Assembly: GCA_943912255.1 (NCBI GenBank)
Contig: CALTTP010000005.1
Coordinates: 62,001-126,000, forward strand
Origin: an uncultured Peptoniphilaceae bacterium
GTDB lineage: Bacteria > Bacillota > Clostridia > Tissierellales > Peptoniphilaceae
DNA length: 64,000 nt
Direction of reading: 5' to 3'
The position numbers and the translations under genes were made by a program. Numbering within the stretch: position 1 is the stretch's first letter; each line of letters opens with the position of its first letter. A model generated the notes under the pieces. That model was not told the DNA's origin and did not search any database. It saw only the letters and a list, made by a program, of their open reading frames with translations. This document shows positions 8,119 through 16,600 of the stretch, piece by piece.

Positions 8119-8789
8119 TAGTCTAGACTGTAAACTATTGCTACAGGTTCCTTGTCTTTAGGAAGTTTTTCAGCATTTGGTTTAAATTCAACTTCTTTAG
8201 TTTCTTCAATTGCGCCTAGAGGATAAGTTGCATTACTTGTTATTCCAACGAAACATGAATCTAGGCAGGAAATACAACCAGTGTTAAAATCTTTAGAGTT
8301 TTGTAGATTTCCAGAGAATTTCATATCGATTTTCTTTCCGTTAGAATCCTCAATGGCATCATTAACTTCTGTTCCGTTTTCATTTCCCTCCCAGTATAAG
8401 GTTACCTTAAGAGGAGTTCCTTCTGTTAGAGTTTTAGAAGCGTTGTCAGCAGTCATATTGTTACCAGGTTCTGCTCCCACGTCTTCCAAAGCCTTATGGA
8501 AGTCTTCAGGACTTACAAGGGAAGAAAAAACTGACATATCAGCCAATTTACCATCTTTATAAATTACAAGATGTCTTGTAGGTTCAGTTAAAAACTTACC
8601 GTTAAAAGTAGTGTAAATAGTAACGGTTTTCTTTTCCTTATCAACAGCTAGAGGTTTACTTTCTGTAACCCCGTGAAGTCCTTCGCTAGCCGCTCCAGAC
8701 TCAGTTGTCTTGTCATTTCCATTAGCGCATCCAGTTAATAAGATGCAACCAATTACTAAAAATGCAAGAAATTTCTTTAAATTATTCAT
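8118..8789 (-). CDS. YdjY-domain lipoprotein
   Basis: A 223-residue protein with a lipoprotein signal (LLTGC, lipid-modified Cys about residue 21). The body resembles YdjY-type proteins (TVTIYTTFNGKFLTEPTRHLV near the start). It holds a conserved cysteine cluster, TGCISCLDSCFVGITSN, near residue 170. Three close cysteines suggest metal or cofactor binding, but this is unproven. It is first in a two-gene unit with the membrane protein at 7747-8118. Confidence 0.75.
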   Translation of the reverse strand: MNNLKKFLAFLVIGCILLTGCANGNDKTTESGAASEGLHGVTESKPLAVDKEKKTVTIYTTFNGKFLTEPTRHLVIYKDGKLADMSVFSSLVSPEDFHKALEDVGAEPGNNMTADNASKTLTEGTPLKVTLYWEGNENGTEVNDAIEDSNGKKIDMKFSGNLQNSKDFNTGCISCLDSCFVGITSNATYPLGAIEETKEVEFKPNAEKLPKDKEPVAIVYSLD

Positions 8790-8941
8790 CGCTCAATTCC
8801 TTTCTTTATAATACTATACAACTCTATTGTACTACTTTGGGATATATTGTAAAGGCGGATAAACCATTTTTTAGTCATGAATATTTAAAATCATAAATGT
8901 AGGAACTGGGACTATATGTGAAGAATAAGCCATTATTTTAC

Positions 8942-8966
8942 AAAAAAAGAAGCCCGAAGGCTTCCT
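8942..8966 (-). terminator. Terminator of the secreted cell-wall-binding protein
   Basis: On the minus strand, GAAGCC-TTCG-GGCTTC is followed by seven T. It sits about 50 bp past the stop at 9016. Confidence 0.88.
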
Positions 8967-9015
8967 CAGTGCGTTAAATTTTAATATGGACTTTTCAAAT
9001 ATTTTGCTACATTTA

Positions 9016-10245
9016 CTACTTTTCAGATCTTCTCCAGCCAGCTTTTTGAGCTTGTCTTTCGGTTTTAAACCATCTTTCTCCCTTTCTAGGGTTGATTCTA
9101 GTTCTGTCATAGGCTGCTTGACCAGGAACATGGTATATCTTTTCTCCCTTAGAACTGATATTTCCCTTAATAAGACCATTTCCATTCTTATCCACCCATA
9201 ACTTATCTAAATCCATTGGAACTCCAGTTTCAGTAGGTTTATGACCATCAGTAGGTTTAGTAGGTTCTTCCGTTGGAATTATTGTTGGAGGAGTATATGG
9301 TTTTCCATCCAAAAGTTCTCTAAATACAGAATCTGGAACGGAACCCTCACCACCTATAACAATAATTTTTTCTATTTCATTTTCATCTAGGTATTTACTT
9401 AAATCCTCAGAAACATGCTTTCCTCTATTTAAAATAATAGGAGCCTTTAACGCCTTAGAAGCAGAAACTGCGGACAATGCATCTGGATAGTCGTCTCCGT
9501 TTACAACAATTAGAGCATTTGGTTTAACTTCCAGGTACTCTTCATAACTATTGGCAATTTCCAAAGAGGTTTTAACTCTGTCGTCACCTTTAAATCTCTT
9601 AATAACTTCGCCTTTATAGTCCACAGAACCTTCTCCACCAATTATATAATTAGTTTTCATTTCCTTTTCATAAGGCAATAACAAAGTTATTTCAGTCTTT
9701 TCATTACCAAATTGACCAATAAAAGGAGCAGAAGCAAGGGCATCTGGATATTCAAAACCATTGACAGCTGCAATATGGTGCTCTTCAGCCTTCGCCAATG
9801 TAATTCTCTCATTGCCAATAGCTTTGGCAGTTTCAAATCTGTTCTTACCAAATAGTCTAGTTACAGGCGCCAGACTATTAAGTTCATCTTCAACCTTTTT
9901 TGTTACAGTTCCTTTTCCACCAAGTAAGTATATTTTTTTAGCTTCCAATCTCTTAATTTCATTGGAAACTTCCTTTGACAAATCATTGCTATTTGTTAAA
10001 AGTAGAGGAGCATCCACTTGAGAAGCTAGAGTTCCACCAACTAAAGCATCGGCAAAGCCCTCTCCAGACGCAACTAAAACCGTATCTGATTTGTCGTAAT
10101 ATGTCTTTGATACATTAACAGCTGTTTGGTATCTACTGGAACCAAAAATTCTTGAAACTTGCACTTCAGGTTTAGCATAAGCCGTGTTAAAGCTACTCAG
10201 TACAACAGAAGCGCCTAAAATAAATCCAAAAAATCTCTTTTTCAT
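9016..10245 (-). CDS. Secreted protein with three cell-wall-binding type 2 repeats and a C-terminal sunset-type domain
   Basis: A 409-residue protein with a cleavable signal peptide (ends near NTAYA, ~25). Three repeats of the CW_binding_2 (Cwp66/S-layer anchor) type follow, each with RYxTA...SGxxFADALxG...LLGG motifs (~35-310). These bind the cell wall non-covalently in Clostridioides. A P/T linker (PTEEPTKPTDGHKPTETG) leads to a C-terminal domain, GNISSKGEKIYHVPG through GERWFKTERQAQKAGWRRS. That domain is seen in secreted nucleases and other exported proteins. No catalytic domain is visible, so a surface scaffold is likely. Confidence 0.85.
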   Translation of the reverse strand: MKKRFFGFILGASVVLSSFNTAYAKPEVQVSRIFGSSRYQTAVNVSKTYYDKSDTVLVASGEGFADALVGGTLASQVDAPLLLTNSNDLSKEVSNEIKRLEAKKIYLLGGKGTVTKKVEDELNSLAPVTRLFGKNRFETAKAIGNERITLAKAEEHHIAAVNGFEYPDALASAPFIGQFGNEKTEITLLLPYEKEMKTNYIIGGEGSVDYKGEVIKRFKGDDRVKTSLEIANSYEEYLEVKPNALIVVNGDDYPDALSAVSASKALKAPIILNRGKHVSEDLSKYLDENEIEKIIVIGGEGSVPDSVFRELLDGKPYTPPTIIPTEEPTKPTDGHKPTETGVPMDLDKLWVDKNGNGLIKGNISSKGEKIYHVPGQAAYDRTRINPRKGERWFKTERQAQKAGWRRSEK

Positions 10246-10514
10246 TTTAACCCTCCAAAAATTATAGTTGTTTTAATTGTAGCATATAAAACATCAAAAT
10301 AGAAATATATAGCCTAAATAAACAAATATTAAAGTTATTCAAAATCCTAGAGTTATTCTAATAATATTAATAAATTCATAGATAAAACCATAAATTTTAA
10401 GATGCAAATAACAAAACTTGAACTATGTAAAATAAACTTTAGTTTTCCTTTAAATCTACTTAAAAAATGGCCGATATTGTTGTACAATAAGTGTAAAGGC
10501 TTAGGGAGGTTATT

Positions 10515-11825
10515 TTGAAAACGAAAATTAAAGATGTACTTATTGTAGGATTTGCATTATTTGCAATATTCTTTGGCGCAGGAAATTTGATTTTTCCGCC
10601 TTACTTAGGAGTGTTTGCCGGAAGCCAATTCAAAAAATCCATGATAGGATTTTTATTGACGGATCCAGTTTTGCCGATTTTAGGAGTAATAGTCACAGCC
10701 AAACTAGGTGGAAGAGCAGAGGACCTGGGAAAGAGGGTAGGCCCGACTTTTGCTAAGGTTCTTGGAACCGTTACCATACTTACTATAGGCCCTTTCTTCG
10801 CAATACCAAGGACAGCGGCAACAACTCACGAAGTATTTGTAAGCAAAGTATTTCCAGGAGTACCCCACTGGATTACAGCAATTTTGTTCTTTACATTGAC
10901 TGCGGTCTTTGTGATGAATGAATCAGGAGTAATAGAGAAGATAGGAAAGTATTTAACACCAGGCCTTATAGTGATTTTAGGCCTAATAATAATTAAATGT
11001 ATTATTACGCCCATAGGAAAGATGGCTCCACCAGTAGAAGATACAGTCTTTCTAAAAGGTTTTGTAGAAGGATATCAAACTATGGACGCCCTAGGAGCAG
11101 CAATGATGACAGGCATTGTAGTATCTGATCTAATGAGAAGGGGATACATAGACAATAGAGAAAGACTTAAGATGACCATGGGAGTTGGGCTTGTATCATT
11201 TATATTGCTTGCCCTAATCTATGGAGGATTAACCTATGTAGGCGCAACCGCTTCAAAAATATATACAATTCAAGATACTAGAGTAGAGATACTTTTGGGA
11301 ACAGTGCATCATGTACTTGGAAATCTAGGAACCATTTTAATAGGGGTGGCAGTATCCTTAGCGTGTTTGACAACGTCAGTAGGACTTACTGCAATATGCG
11401 GTGATTTCTTTTCAACTATGACAAGGGATAAAATAAAGTATAAACCTATAGTGGTGATGTGTGTTATACTTTCTGGAGCCTTTTCCCTATTTGGAGTAGA
11501 AGGACTTATAAAGGCAGCAGGGCCAATTTTAACTACGATCTATCCTATAATAATCGTGCTTATATTTTTAGGGATGATCGAAGAATATATAAAATATGAC
11601 CTGACCTACAAAGGAGCCGTAATTGCAACATTTATAGTAAGCTTTATCCAAAGCCTAAACTCAACCTTTAACATCCTAGAAGGACCTATGGGACTCATAG
11701 AAAAATTGCCGCTTAAAAATGTGGGTTTCGAATGGTTTTTCCCAGCACTGATAACGGCGATAATATTTACAATGATTGCAAAAGTGATTTCGCAATCAAA
11801 TAATAAATCAGAACAAATTAATTAA
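10515..11825 (+). CDS. brnQ: Branched-chain amino acid transport system II carrier (LIVCS family)
   Basis: A 436-residue, ~12-TM Na+-coupled symporter for Leu, Ile and Val. The BrnQ N-terminus is clear (FALFAIFFGAGNLIFPPYLG), as are TIGPFFAIPRTAATTHEVF and LACLTTSVGLTA. The start is TTG 10515 with GGGAGGT at 10504-10510; no ATG fits. The gene is monocistronic, and a very long imperfect palindrome begins 31 bp after its stop. No T-box leader was seen upstream. Confidence 0.93.
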   Translation: MKTKIKDVLIVGFALFAIFFGAGNLIFPPYLGVFAGSQFKKSMIGFLLTDPVLPILGVIVTAKLGGRAEDLGKRVGPTFAKVLGTVTILTIGPFFAIPRTAATTHEVFVSKVFPGVPHWITAILFFTLTAVFVMNESGVIEKIGKYLTPGLIVILGLIIIKCIITPIGKMAPPVEDTVFLKGFVEGYQTMDALGAAMMTGIVVSDLMRRGYIDNRERLKMTMGVGLVSFILLALIYGGLTYVGATASKIYTIQDTRVEILLGTVHHVLGNLGTILIGVAVSLACLTTSVGLTAICGDFFSTMTRDKIKYKPIVVMCVILSGAFSLFGVEGLIKAAGPILTTIYPIIIVLIFLGMIEEYIKYDLTYKGAVIATFIVSFIQSLNSTFNILEGPMGLIEKLPLKNVGFEWFFPALITAIIFTMIAKVISQSNNKSEQIN

Positions 11826-11856
11826 TAGATACATGAAAAGTAGAATTTGTAGTTAT

Positions 11857-12020
11857 AAAGCTCAAGAAAAACTTAGCCTATGAAGAAAATAGATAAAAAT
11901 TCAATTCGAAGTAAACCGTCCGAAAATCGCACTATTTGAGCATTAGCGAGTTTGCGATTTTCAGGTTTACGAGATTATGAATTTTCCTATTTTCGGAGTG
12001 AGCTAAGTTTTTTGAGCTTT
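11857..12020. repeat. 164-nt long imperfect palindrome (MITE-like or complex terminator)
   Basis: Nested arms pair in register: AAAGCTCAAGAAAAACTTAGC (11857-11877) with GCTAAGTTTTTTGAGCTTT (12002-12020), then GAAAATA with TATTTTC, AAAATTCA with TGAATTTT, GTAAACC (11911-11917) with GGTTTAC (11964-11970), and GAAAATCGCA (11922-11931) with TGCGATTTTC (11953-11962). The terminal loop is about 21 nt. No ORF lies inside. The remaining sequence between here and ygiD holds repeat copy A and one small hairpin, and no gene. Confidence 0.75.
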
Positions 12021-12157
12021 AAAGATACTTTGAGAGATGATCCCGCACTCAGTTATTGAGAAGTGTCCCACACTCAATATCAAATTAGAAAAATATTAGT
12101 TTTCATGTTTTATTTTGATCTACCAGGTTATAACATGATTATGTATTGAGTGCCCGA

Positions 12158-12280
12158 TTTAATGAGAGGTGAGATATGAGAGGTGGGATGTGTTCGGCAA
12201 TCAGCCTAAAATTACAAAGTTGATCCTTTTTAATTATTGTATATAATATTGAAAAATAAAACTTTATGTAACTGAGTGCC
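12158..12280. repeat. Direct repeat copy A upstream of ygiD
   Basis: This is a near-match to 13206-13356. The best core (12177-12280 versus about 13252-13356) has roughly nine differences in 104 bases and includes CGGCAATCAGCCTAAAATTA. It is non-coding in both places. The two copies bracket the ygiD gene. Confidence 0.85.
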
Positions 12281-12297
12281 GACTGCGGAGTTTATGC

Positions 12298-12318
12298 AGG
12301 AAAGCCCACAGCTTTCCT
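12298..12318. repeat. Short hairpin element, copy 1 (AGGAAAGC / GCTTTCCT)
   Basis: A perfect 8-bp stem with a 5-nt loop CCACA, followed by AC. The identical stem with different loops recurs at 13447-13467 and 13678-13698. Confidence 0.75.
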
Positions 12319-12434
12319 ACTACTTGTTTGGAATTGTATTAAAAATGTTATTCAAATTAAATTTGTGGGTAAAACTTGTGATAAAGGGAAAATTTAATTA
12401 AAGTTATAATCCCAAGGAACAAAGGAGAATTAGA

Positions 12435-13220
12435 ATGACTAATAATAGAATGCCTGTGGTATTTGTAGGACATGGAAGTCCAATGCTTGCCCTAGATAAT
12501 AATCAAATTACTAAAGAGATAGCTGAAGTAGGACATAAAATCGTTGAAAACTTTGGAAAACCAAAGGGAATTTTGGCAATAAGTGCCCATTGGTATAAAG
12601 GAGAAACCTATATTCAAGATACCGAAGAGCCGAGACAAATCTATGATATGTATGGATTTCCAAAGGAACTCTATGAAGTTAAATATCCAGTAAAAGGAAA
12701 TTTAGAATTGTCTAAAAGAGTGCAAGAGCTTTTAGGTGATAGGGTGTCAGTGGATAATAGTTGGGGGATTGACCATGGTACATGGACGGTATTGACACAT
12801 ATGTTTCCAAATGCAGATATACCCGTTGTACAACTTTCTGTTAATTCAAAACTATCTACAGAGGCAATATTCTCAATTGGAAAGTCTCTAATACCCCTTA
12901 GAAACGAAGGATATTTGATAGTAGCAAGTGGGAACATTGTCCATAATCTAAGACTGATAGAATGGGACAACCTTGATGGAACACCGATGGCATATGAATT
13001 TAATAACTACATTGTAGATGCATTAAAAAGACATGATGACGATTTAGTAATCCACTATAAAAAACATGATAATTATAGATATTCAATCCCAACAAAAGAT
13101 CATTACTTGCCGCTTATATATGCACTTGGTGCTGCAGACGGAGATAAAGTAGAAGTCTTTAACAACACCTGTAACTTAGGAACTATGGCGATGACAGGGT
13201 TTATATTTAATGAGAGGTGA
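12435..13220 (+). CDS. ygiD: 4,5-DOPA dioxygenase-like extradiol dioxygenase (LigB/YgiD family)
   Basis: A 261-residue single-domain LigB-family protein. Likely metal and active-site histidines lie in VGHGSPM (~residue 12), ISAHWY (~51), GIDHGTW (~115) and KDHYLPL (~219). Family members open catechol rings with O2 using Zn2+ or Fe2+, which is odd for an apparent anaerobe, so the true substrate is uncertain. ATG 12435 follows AAAGGAG. The gene lies between two ~104-bp direct repeats. Its last codons (NER-stop) are inside the downstream copy. This suggests insertion or local duplication. Confidence 0.87.
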   Translation: MTNNRMPVVFVGHGSPMLALDNNQITKEIAEVGHKIVENFGKPKGILAISAHWYKGETYIQDTEEPRQIYDMYGFPKELYEVKYPVKGNLELSKRVQELLGDRVSVDNSWGIDHGTWTVLTHMFPNADIPVVQLSVNSKLSTEAIFSIGKSLIPLRNEGYLIVASGNIVHNLRLIEWDNLDGTPMAYEFNNYIVDALKRHDDDLVIHYKKHDNYRYSIPTKDHYLPLIYALGAADGDKVEVFNNTCNLGTMAMTGFIFNER

Positions 13221-13356
13221 GAGATGAGAAGTGAGAGATGAGAGGTTAGAGATGAGAGGTGGGATATGTCCGGCAATCAGCCTAAAATTACAAAGTTGGT
13301 CCTTTTTAATTATTGAATATAATCTTGAAAAATAAAACTTTGTGGAGCTGAGTGCC
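13206..13356. repeat. Direct repeat copy B downstream of ygiD, with a 14-bp tandem expansion
   Basis: It matches copy A at 12158-12280 but carries three head-to-tail 14-bp units at 13219-13232, 13233-13246 and 13247-13260 (consensus GAGAGATGAGAGGT). The ygiD stop codon lies within the first bases of this copy. Confidence 0.85.
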
Positions 13357-13446
13357 CGATTATAAAAAAGGGTTGGGTTTTTCAAGCGCTCAAACATGAG
13401 TGCTCGATTGCTTCGCAAAATATCGAATGCATATACAAAAGGTTTT

Positions 13447-13467
13447 AGGAAAGCAGTCAGCTTTCCT
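13447..13467. repeat. Short hairpin element, copy 2 (AGGAAAGC / GCTTTCCT)
   Basis: The stem is identical to copies at 12298 and 13678; the loop is AGTCA and AC follows. Confidence 0.75.
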
Positions 13468-13487
13468 ACATCTTATGTCGCTGGGGT

Positions 13488-13514
13488 ATTTAGGGGCTGC
13501 GTAAGCCCCTAAAT
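13488..13514. repeat. Perfect 11-bp hairpin ATTTAGGGGCT / AGCCCCTAAAT
   Basis: An 11-bp perfect stem with loop GCGTA. No T run follows on either strand, so it is not a standard intrinsic terminator. Confidence 0.7.
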
Positions 13515-13539
13515 CGTTGGAGGCTAAGAAGGGGTGGTT

Positions 13540-13589
13540 CTAGGAGGGGACGATAGGAACATACGAAACGTTCCTTAGTCCCCTCCTAG
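13540..13589. repeat. Strong GC-rich hairpin in the ygiD-pyc intergenic region
   Basis: A perfect 12-bp outer stem pairs CTAGGAGGGGAC (13540-13551) with GTCCCCTCCTAG (13578-13589). An inner GGAAC/GTTCC stem follows, separated by a small internal loop. It is much more GC-rich than its surroundings and has no T run. The rest of 13357-13696 holds a small GAAGTTT/AAACTTC hairpin (13626-13642) and no ORF. Confidence 0.7.
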
Positions 13590-13677
13590 GTTATAAAAGA
13601 AAATTTAACATTATTAATAGTTTGTGAAGTTTATAAAACTTCGCTTAAGACTCTCCGCCGGTAGGCAAAAAGGTTAT

Positions 13678-13698
13678 AGGAAAGCCAAAAGCTTTCCT
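13678..13698. repeat. Short hairpin element, copy 3 (AGGAAAGC / GCTTTCCT), at the pyc 3' end
   Basis: The stem is identical to copies 1 and 2; the loop is CAAAA. It overlaps the last bases of the pyc stop codon, so here it could act as the end of the pyc transcript. Confidence 0.75.
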
Positions 13699-16600
13699 AC
13701 TCCTCAATTCTCATTAACAACTGCCCCGACTCGACCATATCTTTTTCTTTTACTATTATGGTTTCCACTTTTCCCGATACTGGGGAAATAATATCTGTTT
13801 CCATTTTCATAGCTTCTATTACCATTAATGGTTGTCCTGCTTTGACTTCTTCTCCTTCTTTTACAAGGATTTTTATAATATTTCCAGGAATACTTGCACC
13901 TATTTCTCTGTCGTCATCAGGATTTGCTTTTTGTGTAAAGTTATTTTCTAAGATTTTTTTGCTATGTTTATCAAAAATCTTTACAACTCTACGATTTCCA
14001 TTTACTTCAAAGGCCAATGAAACATAACCTTCATCGTCGGCTTCCGACATATCCACTAATTTTATGATTAAGGTTTTTCCCTCTCCAAGTTTTACCTCTC
14101 TAGTTTGTCCAAGGTTTATTCCATGGAAGAAAACTTTGGATTCCATATGGGAAAGGTCTCCATGGCGGATTTTATTTTCTACAAATTCTTCAAAGACTTT
14201 AGGGTATAGGGCATAGGCCAATAGGTCGTCTTCTGTTGGCTCAAATTTATACTTTTCTTTTAGATATTCTCTGTTTTTATCAAAGTCCTCCGGTTCTAAA
14301 AGCTCTCCTGGTCTTACGGTAATGGGTTTTTCTCCCTTTAAGACAAGTTTTTGTAATCTTTCAGGAAAACCACCTAAGGGTTGTCCCATCATCCCTTTAA
14401 AATAGGATACAACGGAGTCAGGATAGTCTAAAAACTTTCCTTTTTCATAAATATTTTCCGGAGTTAAATCATTTTGCACCATGAATATTGCAAAGTCTCC
14501 CACCATTTTAGAAGATGGAGTGACTTTTATAATATCTCCCACCATTTTATTTACATTGCGGTACATATCCTTTACTTCTTTAAATCTATGGCCAAGACCA
14601 AAGGATTCTACTTGAGGTTTAAAATTGGAATATTGACCGCCAGGGATTTCATATTTATATATTTCTGTTGATCCAGATTTTAAATCTGATTCAAAGTTTC
14701 CATACACAGGACGAAGAGCTTCCCAGTATTTGGAGATTTCCTCAGCGTAATCCAAGTCTATATGTGTAGACCTTCTGGTATTTTCCAAGGCAGCGGCTAC
14801 GGAGTTTAAAGCTGGTTGACTGGTTAGTCCACTCATAGAGTTAAAAGCGGTGTCAATTATATCTACACCTGCTTCAGTTGCAGCAAGGACTGTTGCCACT
14901 CCATTTCCCGTAGTGTCATGGGTGTGTAGATGAATAGGAATGGAAATTTCATCCTTCAATGCCTTTATCAACTTTCTTCCAGCATAAGGCTTTAAAAGGC
15001 CTGACATATCCTTTATTCCCAGTATATGAGCTCCTGCTTTTTCCAAGTCCTTTGCCATGTCAATATAGTATTTTAAACTGTACTTATCCCTATTTTCATC
15101 TAGGATGTCCCCAGTATAGCACATGGTACTTTCCAGAACTTTATCTTCTTCCAATACACAGTCCATGGCATATCTCATGCCTTCTATCCAGTTTAAGGAG
15201 TCGAAAACTCTAAATACATCTATTCCTTCTTTGGCACTTTGGTGGATAAATCTCTTTACCACATTGTCTGGATAGTTCTTATATCCTACAGTATTATTTC
15301 CCCTAAGTAACATTTGAAGTAGGATATTTGGAACTTTTTTTCTAAGGATGCGAAGTCTCTCCCAAGGGTCTTCTTGTAAAAATCTATAGGAAACATCAAA
15401 GGTTGCTCCTCCCCACATCTCCAAGGAGAATAGGTCGTTCATGTATCTGGATACTGCAGGAGCAATTTTTTCCATATCCACAGTTCTAACCCTTGTAGCC
15501 AGTAGTGACTGATGGGCATCTCTAAAGGTGGTGTCTGTAAGGAGTACCTTTTGTTGTCCCCTTATCCAATTGATAAGGCCGTCAATTCCATCAAGATTTA
15601 AAATCTGCTTTGTGCCAGACTTAAAAGGACTTTGGTCTAGGTGGGAATATTCCTGTAAAGTGTCGAAGTTTTTATTTATTCTATTCTTGTTATTTACGAC
15701 AACGTCTCCAATGAAATTTAAAACCTTTAACTCTCGGTCGCTTCTAGGCATAATATCGAAAAGTTGAGGGTTATGTTCAATAAATCCAGTATTGGTCTTT
15801 CCTGACACAAAAGCCTCCGAATTTAACACATTTAATAAAAAGGCAATATTGGTCTTAACTCCACTTACCTTAAGCTCACCTAATGCTCTCTTGGCCTTGT
15901 TGATGGTGTCTTTAAAAGTTCTTGAGAAAGTGGTGACCTTTACCAGTAAACTATCATAATAAGGGGTTACGATAGAGCCTACATAGGCGTTTCCCACGTC
16001 AAGACGCACACCAAAGCCAGAACCAGAGCGATACACATCTATAACTCCCGTATCTGGAGCAAAGTTGTTGGCAGGGTCTTCAGTGGTAACTCTACATTGA
16101 ATTGCATAACCATTTAAAGTCACGTCCTTCTGAGACTTTATTCCAATGGACTCATGGTCTAAAGTATGGCCTTGAGCAATTAGGATTTGAGCTTGGACTA
16201 AATCTATGCCCGTTACCATTTCCGTGACTGTATGCTCAACTTGTATTCTCGGATTTACCTCTATAAAATAATGTTGGCCCTTTTCATCTACTAGGAATTC
16301 TACAGTTCCAGCGTTATAGTAGTTAACGGACTTTGCTATTTTTACAGCATCATCACAGATTTTACTACGTATATCCTCATCTATGGAAAAGGCAGGACTA
16401 TACTCTATTAACTTTTGATGGCGCCTTTGAATAGAACAGTCCCTTTCATAAAGATGGACGATATTTCCCTTTTTATCCCCGAGGATTTGCACTTCAATAT
16501 GCTTAGGCTTGCTAAGATACTTTTCAATGAACATATCGTCTATGCCAAAGGCTTTTTTAGCCTCGGATTGAGCCGATTTAAAGGCAGGAATCAGTTCCTC

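Noticed and set aside
8871..9185. Minus-strand ORF of 104 aa
   Set aside because: It overlaps the 3' end of the clear wall-binding protein gene in another frame and has no RBS.
10246..10514. T-box leader for brnQ
   Set aside because: No T-box sequence or typical stem was found in this AT-rich gap.
13219..13260. 14-bp repeats as a CRISPR array
   Set aside because: The units are head to tail with no spacers, so this is a simple tandem repeat.
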